Shown here: in pieces, positions 9,028 to 18,564 of the stretch
Layout of the letters: every line of letters starts with the position of its first letter
Numbering within the stretch: position 1 is the first letter of the stretch
NCBI GenBank assembly: GCA_036365515.1
Contig: CM070873.1
Location: forward strand, 266,644,575 to 266,708,574
DNA: 64,000 nucleotides
DNA from: Torymus aiolomorphi
Taxonomy: Eukaryota > Arthropoda > Insecta > Hymenoptera > Torymidae
Reading direction: 5' to 3'
Notes under the pieces: model-generated
Databases searched by the model: none
What the model was told of the DNA's origin: nothing
What the model saw: the letters and a program-made list of their open reading frames with translations, nothing else
Position numbers and translations under genes: made by a program

Positions 9028-9118
9028 TGGACACCTAAAATAATAAATTTCTATATTACATATGTAGAATATTTACTATAAATTAATATATAAATTACTA
9101 TTATACAAAAAAATATAC
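9028..9118 (-). other. Candidate short intron or spacer between polymerase and basic protein
   Basis: On the minus strand the polymerase frame ends with AATAATAA directly followed by GTGAGTAT, a good 5' splice site. The region ends with TTTATTATTTTAG, a good 3' splice site, before the next ORF. It is AT-rich and about 90 bp long. This is consistent with an intron but equally with a plain spacer. Confidence 0.3.
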
Positions 9119-12100
9119 TCACTTATTATTTATTTTATAATGACCCCATGCTAAAGTATCTATATTATTGTCTTGAACATATCTTTTATCATCATATGGA
9201 CTTAAGGCAATCTTTAACTGCTTTATAGTTTCTACATTATGGAGTCGGGATCTTATGGAATACTGTTGTCGTTTTTTAATAGATAAATTTTGCAAACAAT
9301 CTACAAAATCATCAAACTTTATAGTTTTTTTAACAACTGAAACCTTAATACCTTTTATTTTTTTCATATGATCTTGACCATAAACGCGAGTACTGTACAT
9401 TTTACTTCTTAAGCCAACGAATTCTGTAAGAATCTGACCATTACACTCATCTTTCATAAGACCAACAATTTTTTTATTTGCATGAGGCATATTAAAGATG
9501 TTTTCACTGGGATAGTCTGAAGTATCAAACTTTGAGAGATTTTTTTTCATATCAGCATAAAAATCATCACATTCAACAGCATAAATCAAGCTGTCTGTGT
9601 CTGTATAAAGAAGCTTACAATTTTCTTTATACATTTTTTTTCATATAACTATAATGAAAATCATAAATCAGAGTTTTAGAAATGTCTAAAACTGAAAGTC
9701 CAACGTAAATTGGTTTATCTAACAAAACTTCAACTTTTTTAAGCTGGATAGCTACTAAATTTTCATCAAAAATACTAATACTATGAAAAAGGGGACTTGA
9801 TATTTGTGCTTCTACGCCATACCTTCCAGCCCATTTAGTTGATAGCTTGACATCAACACGTTTTCTTACATTCTCCATAGTTTTACCATATACAGCATTA
9901 TTCATCAATTTGAAAAAGTTTTTTTCAAAATCAGTTCTTGCTAACGCCCTCATATTACTATTTAAATTGATGTAAGACTTAAGCCATGGAGATTGTTTAA
10001 ATTTCAATACTTTATGAATTTTAACAAGCTGAAGTCCATTTTTGACAGCTTGTTTAAGTGATCGATAGTGTATAACATAATTTTTTTATACGAAAGTGTA
10101 GCCAAAAGTTTTTCCTGTTTTGATCCCGGTGGTTTTGCTTGCTCAGGACAAAAAGGTAAGTCGTTATGAATGTCATGTATTTCTGAAGGATATTCTAAAT
10201 CTACTTCTAAAATGTACCCGTAAGGTGCATCATCATCTATGAAAAAATCTAAATTTTCACAGTCGTCTATCCACTCAAAGGAATCATAAGGGAGACATTG
10301 AGTCATTGCCCAACCATATAAATTATTAGCATCTAAATATATTAGATATGTATTTTCTTTATTTTTATCATAATTTTCAGTCATATATTTATGATTTGCA
10401 GCTGCGTAGCGATGAGAGCACTGACTTAATCCACCTCTTATACCTCTTTCTATGAATAAAATCATATCTATATCAGTTAATAATTTTAATTGTATGCCAG
10501 TATACTTTAGCATTGCATCCCATGCAAATCCTGGAGTAGTATAATAATGAGCTGGATCTAAACCATATACGTTTATACTTTGATCACGAAAATTTTCAAA
10601 AACATCAGCTAATAATAAAACATCTGTCTTCATATAAAGATCTGAATATTCTCCAAGGGTATGAATACTAAAGGTATTCCATACTTTTTGTGCATGTTCA
10701 TAATCTTCATCAGATATGGTTGAACCATTTAGCACACTGAAAAATTTTGTTTTTTCAGGTAACTCAGTTTCATCCAACTTTTCCCACGAATCCAGGTACT
10801 CGTAAGGCAGAACGCCTTTCTTCGTTAAAAGACTGATTTTTTCTTTTTCTAAAGATGAAAACTCCTTTGAAACAATTTTATATTCACTTAAATATGAAGC
10901 TAATTTTTCTAAAGAAGATGGCATAAATCTAAATGAATCTACAAAGCGAAATTTAATATCACTTTTCTCAACATGTTTTGTAAAAGAAATATACTTCTCC
11001 TTAGTCAATGGAAGTAAATCAACATCACCTTTCATATAATTCGATATATCATTAATTATAAAGTGAGCATCATAACCACTTAAGTTATGAAATATCACAG
11101 GAATCGTTCTTGAATCTTGATAATTCAAATTACAGTTAGCATGAGCAGGACCGCGATATTTTCCTGAGAGATGACAATGATCTCTTACCTTATCACTGTT
11201 TTCTAATAATTTGTTACAAATGTGACAAATTTTTGAATTGAAATAATTAATCATTTCTATCGGTGTTAAAATTGGCATAAATCGTGGGTTTGTATATAAA
11301 TTAGTAATACGGTCATGTATTACCTTCAATTCACTAGCAAACCACATAGCTGGTTTAACCCCACGATAAAATCTATATTCAGATAAAGAGTCATCAAAAC
11401 TGCACTTCAAATAATATCCTATACTAAACATTTCATGTTTTTGAAACGATAAAGTATTAGCCAAACCTTCATCTTCCTGGTTTTCTAGTACAGGCTTTAA
11501 CAGACATTCACAATCTGCATATATTGTGAATGGTAATCTTTCTTTATAATTAAAATTTTTAAAATAGATGATATCTTTACCTTTTATAGGAAGTTTCACC
11601 TTGCAATTATTAATATTCTTACATATTCTTTCATGCTCTTTTAAATTATTTTCATTAAAGAAAAAATTTAAACATCTATCACATATATATCGCTTCTTTT
11701 TTCTATGTGATAAACTTCCTCCTACTAGACGTGATAAATTTTTTATATATATGTAATGTGATTTCAGCTGTCCCTTAATTGTTTTTTCTAATAAAAGAAG
11801 ATTTACATGATTTTCTTTTTTTTCATGTGTCAAATAAAAGGGAATCACATTTTTCTCATGCAATCCGAAGACATTAACCGATATTAAAGGGTTTTGTTTT
11901 TCAAACTTGAAAATTTTTTTTATCGTAACAGGGAATTCTATACCTGTCATATTTAAATTATTTTCATACTGAAGATAATTGCTAACCCTGTTAGGATGAT
12001 TTTTACGGTTTACTGGATACAAAGCAGATAATATTGCCCATTTAAAGCATTGATTATCTTTGTTTTGAATATTAATGCAGGCATTTTTTTATCTAAAAAT

Positions 12101-12847
12101 GGTGGTAAAGGTAAATATGAATTACCACTGCGCAATGGATTGAACTTATTCATATTAATTTGAATATTAATAATAGAATTTAAAGTCCATCCAGAATCTT
12201 TTTCTTGAAATTCTTCTACCTCAGCCAAAAGTTTATTTAAAACATGATTATCAAACCATTCACTTAAAGATGTACCTAAAACCACTTCAGCGTTTGGCGT
12301 ATTGAAATGTTTCGTTTCAATACTTTCCTGTGAATCTTCATTTACATCAGAAGAAAGTTTCTTGAATGAACAAGATAGTACAGTGTTAATTTTCATGGCA
12401 CATCGAATATCTTTCAAAATTTTCTTCACTTGTTGGCAGAACAATACTGAGGCGTCCTTTAAAAAGGTTGATATATCTATATGTACAAGATTTGCAATTA
12501 TACTAGTTCTCACCCTTTTATTAAAAGCACTTTCAATATCAATCCAACGAACTCGATGCTCGATTTCATCCGTTTTTAAATCTGGTACTATTCCATAACC
12601 AGTTTTTCCTATATCATCAAGCTTTGCTTTGATTCTCAATCCTTGCTATGGCGTATAAAATAGATTGTTTTTGAGCTGTTGTCAGCGTTCTTTTTCTCAA
12701 TAATTCCCGAAGACTATCTAATGATAAAACACATTGTTCTACCCATTGTTCAATAACTTCGGAATCCATAGATTTATATATTAAAATATTTTCCACCTCT
12801 TCAAAAATTTTCACATGTTCCTGACAAAGATCTTTAACTTCATCCAT
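9119..12847 (-). pseudogene. POLB: Protein-primed family B DNA polymerase, broken into five frame segments
   Basis: Segments in order on the minus strand are 12617-12847 (ATG start, helical), 12010-12639, 10004-12022, 9627-10007 and 9119-9634; the second has no ATG. In the long segment, numbered from 12022, there is a C2HC finger (Cys114, Cys117, His130, Cys134) and exonuclease motif I YADCECLL (Asp170/Glu172). An HNH/endonuclease VII-like block follows (CHIC at 266-269, DHCHLSGKYRGPAHANCN at 281-298), then Exo II (SGYDAHFI), Exo III (YMKTDVLLLAD) and motif A DANNLYGW. Motif B (NNAVYGK) and motif C (YTDTDSLIY) lie in the two 3' segments. Frame breaks near 12630, 12015, 10083 and 9630 each involve one base; at least the last two are in A runs. 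All catalytic motifs survive. Confidence 0.92.
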
Positions 12848-13560
12848 TTTTTCAAATTAAAAAAGACTTTTTTTCGTAAGTGTATTCTGAAAATTAAAAA
12901 ATTATGTTATCATTTTAAATAATTATTGATAAAATGAAAAAAAGAAAAGGTGAAGAGAAATTAAAATAATCAATGATTTTGTATAATCAAAGTTAATTAT
13001 AGTTTGCTAAGTTCTAGTATTATACATTTAAATAAAAAATTTTAAATAAAATAAACACTTAATTGAAAAGGAATATTTGTGAAATATTGAAAAAATTTAA
13101 GTGGAAAAAGAATAATGAACTTGAGAAAAAAAAAGGTTTAAATTAATTTATATTAACTTACCAATTCGTTTTGAACTTAACTAGTGAAAAGATAGACTTC
13201 TGCAGCAACTATCGGTATATTAGATGAAAATATTTCAATCTATTTACAGACGGTAACGAAAAAAATACTGTCAAAGCTCAGTAGCACTTGTCAACTTGAA
13301 ATAATGAGATGTATCTAAAAAATGTTCAAGTATTATAAACTAATAGCAAAGCATTAAAAAAAAAAAATTTAATTTTATAGAACTATAAATGATAAAGTAT
13401 TAGAGAATTGAAAATTATATATGTTAATACGTTGAAAAGACGAAGTTATTATAATCGAAAACTTTAAGTTACATTAATATAATGAAGAGAAAAACTGAAT
13501 CATTATAAGTTAAACTATAGATCAATAAGCTGTAAAGATTGTATATTAATAAGCTGAAAA
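12848..13560. other. AT-rich non-coding stretch upstream of the polymerase gene
   Basis: No ORF with coding character is present. The sequence is strongly AT-rich with short A and T runs and loosely repeated AGTTATTATAA-like words (13440-13580). It would include the polymerase promoter (minus strand), but no specific element can be named. Confidence 0.4.
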
Positions 13561-13639
13561 TCAAAAGTAATTATATGAAATACTTACGTTTGGTAAGGAG
13601 ACTAAGCCTCATGGGACTGACGCGCAGCCTTTTATCCAC

Positions 13640-13840
13640 TGTCGGTATATAGGTGCGCATGCGCGACAGTTTAAAGATTGATAGATGGCAGTGCACCTGC
13701 ACGGTATAGTTATTCATTTTAGATTAAAGAAGAAAGATCTATAGATGATCGTATGCACATGCGTGGTAACGTAAAAGATTCATAGATGAGTGAGGAAAGA
13801 TTGGTAGGTGACGAACTGCGCATGACCGAGAAACTTTTAA
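13640..13840. repeat. Degenerate GC-containing repeats (GCGCATGCGCG type)
   Basis: A loosely repeated ~45-60-bp pattern stands out against the AT background. A TGCGCATGCG / GTGCACCTGCACGG / TATGCACATGCGTGG / CTGCGCATGACCG palindromic core is followed by AAGATT(G/C)ATAGATG-like words. Four copies can be traced at about 13650, 13690, 13755 and 13810. They could be protein-binding sites or a decayed tandem repeat. They lie between the divergent polymerase and 15258 gene blocks. Confidence 0.45.
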
Positions 13841-14169
13841 GTTTGGGCTGATAAAAAGTATTTACAAACATTTCCTTACTATAAAGGTTAGACGAGCTGG
13901 GTCCTAGCCACTCGTTTCTTTTTCTTATTTCAGCTCTAATACTTTTAATATAGCATTCTTACAGGTCTTTAATAATTTCTTCTTTCAGGACTTATAATTT
14001 AAAAGTTTTAAAGTCTTGAATCTTAATACAACACTTTTCTTACAGTTATAAAAAGTAAATTCATTTGTCGAATTAATTCTAAGTTATTTTCACGTCTCAT
14101 ACTTAAACTTTTTCACACTATTCATATTATAAGTCCCTTAGGCATCTTATACTTACTATTTTAAACTTT

Positions 14170-15160
14170 CAGATACTTTAACTTTTTACGTATAATGAAT
14201 TCATATTTTTTCTAAGATATTCTCAGCTGTTGAACTTTAACTTTTCAGTCTCTTCGTAGGGACTTTAATTTTTTACATAGCACGTATCACGAATTTATAA
14301 GTTATTCCTTTTTCTAAGATATTCTCAGCTATTGAACTTTAACTTTTCAGTCTCTCTGTAGGGACTTTAATTTTTTTTCACAGCACGTATCATGAATTTA
14401 TAAGTTATTTTCAAATCACTTTCTTTAATGAATTCATATTTTTTCTGAGATATTCTCAGCTGTTGTACTTTAACTTTTCAGTCTCCTCGTAGGGACTTTA
14501 ATTTTTTACATAGCACGTATCACGAATTTATAAGTTATTCATTTTTCTAAGACATTCTCAGCTATTGAACTTTAACTTTTCAGTCTCTCTGTAGGGACTT
14601 TAATTTTTTTCATAACACGTATCATGAATTTATAAGTTACTTTAAAATTTCTTACTTTAATGAATTCATATTTTTTTCTAAGATATTCTCAGCTGTTGAA
14701 CTTTAACTTTTCAGTCTCTTCGTAGGGACTTTAATTTTTTACATAGCACGTATCACGAATTTATAAGTTATTCCTTTTTCTAAGATATTCTCAGCTATTA
14801 AACTTTAACTTTTCAGTCTCTTTGTAGGGACTTTAATTTTTTCACAGCACGTATCATGAATTTATAAGTTACTTTAAAATTTCTTACTTTAATGAATTCA
14901 TATTTTTTTCTAAGATATTCTCAGCTGTTGAACTTTAACTTTTCAGTCTCTTCTTAGGGACTTTAATTTTTTACATAGCACGTATCATGAATTTATAATT
15001 TATTTTCACATCTCTTACTTTAACTTTTTCACATATAATGAGTTCATATTTTTTTTTTCTAAGATTTTCTCAGCTATTGTACTTTAACTTTTCAATCTCT
15101 CCGTAGGGACTTTAATTTTTTACATTGCATGTATTATGAATTAATAAGTTATTATCACAT
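14170..15160. repeat. Dimeric minisatellite inside the Polinton
   Basis: Eight repeats share the core CTCAGCT(G/A)TTGAACTTTAAC followed by TTTTCAGTCTC and GTAGGGACTTTAATTTTT. CAGTCTC-type anchors lie near 14247, 14347, 14478, 14580, 14712, 14814, 14945 and 15090. Spacing alternates at about 100 and 131 bp, so the real unit is a ~233-bp dimer, repeated between three and four times. It sits just upstream of the 15258 gene. No ORF is present. Confidence 0.8.
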
Positions 15161-15257
15161 CTTTCACTCTAACTTTTAACACTATTATATTAACTCTACT
15201 TTTTTTCTTGAATAATATTCAAATAATGTTATCTACATTTCCAGTATATAACTTATC

Positions 15258-15788
15258 ATGGAACTAATTGTAGATACACAAGGTTTTAAAGATAACAACG
15301 GCAATTTTATATTTAAAGAAATTGCTTATATAGATCCTAATGCGTTAAATCCGGTGCCGTACGTTGCGACATTTCAACCACCCTGTGATTGGAGTGATTT
15401 AGACCTGAATGTAAAAATTTTAAATAGATATTTACAATACAATCTGCACGGAATTCATTGGGAACACGGAGAGGTGCCGTATTCATACCTGTCAACGGCT
15501 TTCGACAAATTGAAAGAAAAAGCGCAGGGGTCGTTATTAACAATTTGGGTCAAAGGTGAACAGAAAAAACACTGGCTGCAACCCTATTTCGATAATATAA
15601 GAAACTTGGAGGATTTGGGTTGTCCATCTATAAGAACTCCTGGATTTATACGACCGCTAGCCTGCATTAATCATCGTCCCGAGTGGAAACAGAATTGTTC
15701 AGTTGAAATAGTTTGCGCTTTATACCGCTGGGTGGAAGACTTGAGAGAGCAATATTCAACCCCTGAAAGTTCTGATACGTCAGAATAA
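15258..15788 (+). CDS. Conserved Polinton-associated protein, possible RNase H-fold/exonuclease relative (176 aa)
   Basis: This is an intact ORF with an ATG start. It opens MELIVDTQGFKDNNGNFIFK with an acidic residue early in a predicted strand, then has the block NLHGIHWEHGEVPY, a strand LLTIWVKGEQKKHWL, NLEDLGCPS, and a C-terminal CINHRPEWKQNCSVEIV. I recognise the pattern 'VKG-x-EK-x-WL ... NLED-x-GCPS ... C-x-x-H' from uncharacterised insect/Polinton proteins. The spacing of acidic residues and the terminal histidine recalls DEDD exonucleases with lost sites, which is speculative. It forms a pair with the next gene 60 bp downstream. Confidence 0.6.
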   Translation: MELIVDTQGFKDNNGNFIFKEIAYIDPNALNPVPYVATFQPPCDWSDLDLNVKILNRYLQYNLHGIHWEHGEVPYSYLSTAFDKLKEKAQGSLLTIWVKGEQKKHWLQPYFDNIRNLEDLGCPSIRTPGFIRPLACINHRPEWKQNCSVEIVCALYRWVEDLREQYSTPESSDTSE

Positions 15789-15848
15789 ATAAGTAAGTAA
15801 TTCTATAAAAAAAATATAAATAATAATTTATCATTTCTTTTTTCAGTC

Positions 15849-16139
15849 ATGGACCTCATAAATGAAGCAGCGAGAAGTCCATCATACCTGCCCACAAAAC
15901 GACTACGGGACTTGGAGCTAAATAAACAGTATAAGATAACCTCATTAAAAAAGGTATCCACTAAATACGGCTTAAAAATTGTTCTTGAATTAGACAGTAG
16001 TTTTGACATTTTCCTTCCAAGTAAAGTTAATTCTTTATTACTGGAGAAGCCAGAGGCGCTTCTCAACATAGAGTCAGAATTAGTTAATAGAGAAGTCTTC
16101 GTCAAATCTTTAGGTGGATGCCTTCTAGAATTTATATAA
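15849..16139 (+). CDS. Small conserved protein, possible OB-fold ssDNA-binding type (96 aa)
   Basis: An intact ORF with an ATG start. The pattern LRDLELNKQYKITSLKKVSTKYG, then KIVLELDSSFDIFLPSKV, then VKSLGG near the end recurs in short insect proteins of Polinton origin in my memory. Alternating strand-like segments with a lysine-rich first half suggest a small beta-barrel (OB-fold) that could bind single-stranded DNA during protein-primed replication. This is inference. A pyrimidine tract ending in CAG lies directly before the ATG (to 15846), so a 5' intron is possible. Confidence 0.55.
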   Translation: MDLINEAARSPSYLPTKRLRDLELNKQYKITSLKKVSTKYGLKIVLELDSSFDIFLPSKVNSLLLEKPEALLNIESELVNREVFVKSLGGCLLEFI

Positions 16140-16663
16140 TTATAAGTTTTTAGATAATTTTCTCTTTAACTTAAATTTTAAATTTTCAAAGTTATTTGCT
16201 AAATTGTAATACTTTTTAATTAAGATGTTCACTAGTTTCTAAATATATTTTTATAGTAAAATTGAAAGATTAATTTGAAACTTTTTATACTCGTAGATTA
16301 AGATGTATTCTACTATGTATTACTTTTAAGCTTTTTTAAATAAATATGAAAAAGCTTTTTTAATAAATATGAAATAATCTTACATATCTTTTTTATTTTC
16401 CCTTAACGTTTCCACATCCCAATGCCCTCTATGAAATATTTATTCTTATAATAGAAAATTTTCCTTAAAAACTAACTTGTTTAAATATTTTAAAGTTTCT
16501 TTTGAATTTAAAAATAGTCCTTTAATATTGTTAATATAAATTTCATTGAATTGCTCATCATTAACTTTTTAAAATTTCTATGAACTTATAAAATATCTTT
16601 GTAGAATCTTATACAATATAAAATATACTGATTGAATATACTAAGATAAAATATACTTATAAA
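16140..16663. other. AT-rich non-coding stretch before the right terminal repeat
   Basis: No coding signal is visible. The sequence is A/T-dominated with short repeats such as AAATATGAAAAAGCTTTTTTAATAAATATGAAA (near 16340-16370) and ATAAAATATACT (16615-16665). No feature can be named. Confidence 0.4.
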
Positions 16664-17136
16664 ATATAAGACTACTTATAATTAACAAATAACACTATAT
16701 GAATATTATAAAAATATTCTATATTCACTTACAACATAACATCACATGAGGGCCCCATGCCCCCTGCAACATGACATACGTATGCATTTTATCGATGGAG
16801 TAAATGTTCAATGCGCCCTCTACAACCGGGCTGGCGCGGAATATAAGACTACTTATAATTAACAAATTTAAACACTATATGAATATTATAAAAATATTCT
16901 ATATTCACTTACAACATAACATCACATGAGGGCCCCATGCCCCCTGCAACATGACATACGTACACATTTTATCGATGGAGTAAATGTTCAATGCGCCCTC
17001 TACCGGGCCTCTCGCATGGTGACTTTGCACCCTACCTTACCGACGGACGGTAAGTAGTGCTCGGTGGGTAAGTGGCGCGGGAGCCGCTCTGGCGCGGTAG
17101 CCGCGCTGGCGCGGTAGCCGCGCTGCCCCTACTACT
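16664..17136 (-). repeat. Polinton right terminal inverted repeat
   Basis: It mirrors 1199-1674 and ends CCCCTACTACT. It holds two units of the 180-bp subrepeat (GTTCAATGCGCCCTC at about 16808 and 16988). The inner unit has a small deletion (AACAAATAACACTAT instead of AACAAATTTAAACACTAT). The GC-rich tip has the same tandem GCGCGGTAGCCGC words. Confidence 0.9.
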
Positions 17137-17142
17137 AAAAAT
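17137..17142. repeat. Polinton target site duplication, right
   Basis: AAAAAT directly follows the right terminus and is followed by CAGTTTCAAAT, the sequence that directly follows AAAAAT in the uninterrupted copy B. Confidence 0.93.
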
Positions 17143-17348
17143 CAGTTTCAAATATTTTTTTAATATAACAAGTGTGTATTAATAATAAATAATTACGCTT
17201 TATGAGTTTCATATAATTTGCATAGAAGAAAATATTGCTTAGTGACATAAATATAAATATATAACATAATTTTCAGTGTTTTGTGTAATATTATATTTTA
17301 CTGAAGCTATTTAAATATTTTCATTTACACATTAACATAGTATCTAAA

Positions 17349-17394
17349 CCCTCTCTCTCTTTCTCCCCCCCCCCTCTCTCTCTCTCTCTCTCTC
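17349..17394. repeat. CT/C microsatellite, copy A
   Basis: A run of CTCTCTCTCTTTCTC, then a C tract, then CT repeats. The paralogous tract in copy B (about 24952-24988) is shorter in both the C and CT parts, so it is a length-variable microsatellite. The flanks are identical. Confidence 0.9.
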
Positions 17395-17619
17395 ACGCCA
17401 AATACCTCATTTAAATACATTCAATATATTTTTTTATAAAGCTTTTATAATAAAACATTTTTATATTACTTTTTACAAAAGTATAAACCAAGGCAAGTAA
17501 CAGTGTATTACCAGCCGCTTCTATGTAATTTTCTCTACGAAAAATTTTTAGAAAGACGAACTTAAAATGGTAAAAAATATTTAAAAAACTTTTTCTGTGA
17601 ATACGTTTGTAATAAACTC

Positions 17620-18540
17620 ATTAAATACAAATCTAACAAAAGAAAGTAATGAAATCAATACGCATAAAGTCAAGTACTTACCATTAATTCTTGGAATAAA
17701 TAAAAAATTTTTTTTTTTATTTAAAGAATTCATTTAATCGGCAACACTTATATCTATGTGAATATTACTATTTCAAATACGTTTTGTCGATAGCTATGTT
17801 TTTTTCAACTTGAAGACCTAAAATTTATCTTCCTTGGAACATTGTATATTGGAATCAAAATTTCATTTAAATAACGATATTTGATGTAAAAATTTCTACA
17901 AATTAAACAAAAGAAAGTTATGAAATCAATTCCTATAAAGTCAAGTATTTATTATCTTGGAATAAATAAAAAATTTTTTTTTATTTAAAGAATTCATTTA
18001 ATCGCCAACACTTATATCTATGTGAATATTACTATTTCAAATACGTTTTGTCGATAGCTATGTTTTTTTCAACTTGAAGACCTAAAATTTATCTTCCTTG
18101 GAACATTGTATATTGGAATCAAAATTTCATTTAAATAACGATGTTTGATGTAAAAATTTCTAGAAATTAATCAAAAGAAAGTTATGAAATCAATTCCTAT
18201 AAAGTCAAGTATTTATTATCATAAATCTATTTTCGGAGTAAATACATTTTTTATTACAAACATTTATTCGCCAACGCTTATATATATTTTTATATGTTAC
18301 TTCAACAAAGAATATAGAAGTTCAAAATTTCGAACTCAAAGACAAAAAAATTCATTTTCCTTCAAGATATTGCATGTTGGAATTGAATTCATTTAAACGA
18401 CATTTTTAAATAATACAAAAGAAAGTTGTGATATCAATTCCCAGATAATCAAGTATTTTTATTATCATTTAAACCACGACATTTTTTATAAATTATGCAA
18501 AAGAATGTTGTGATATCTATTCCCAGATAGTTAAGTATTT
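17620..18540. repeat. Degenerate ~265-bp tandem repeats, copy A
   Basis: The phrase CAAAAGAAAGT(T/A)(A/G)TGA(A/T)ATCAAT recurs near 17637, 17908, 18171, 18416 and 18497, giving units of about 271, 263, 245 and 81 bp. Units also share ATAAAGTCAAGTA(C/T)TTA, TCGATAGCTATG and AACATTGTATATTGGAATC. Divergence increases toward the foldback. No gene is visible; short ORFs here are AT-rich by-products. Copy B repeats this at about 25223-26150. Confidence 0.75.
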
Positions 18541-18564
18541 TTATTATAATTATAATTGAGTTGA

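Larger units (their letters stand above)
1199..17136. mobile_element. Polinton/Maverick element (15,938 bp), complete ends
   Basis: The element starts with AG and ends with CT, has ~475-bp terminal inverted repeats and a 6-bp target duplication, and is absent from the paralogous copy B. Its gene set is diagnostic: protein-primed DNA polymerase B, retroviral-type integrase with chromodomain, FtsK/HerA-type packaging ATPase, adenovirus-type protease, double jelly-roll capsid protein and penton. Gene blocks run minus (1838-5706), plus (5801-8788), minus (8821-12847), plus (15258-16139). Several genes carry single-base frame breaks, so autonomous activity of this copy as read is doubtful. Confidence 0.96.

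Noticed and set aside
11568..11756. Plus-strand ORFs opposite the polymerase (also 12302-12598).
   Set aside because: Shadows of the minus-strand polymerase frames, whose motifs are unambiguous.
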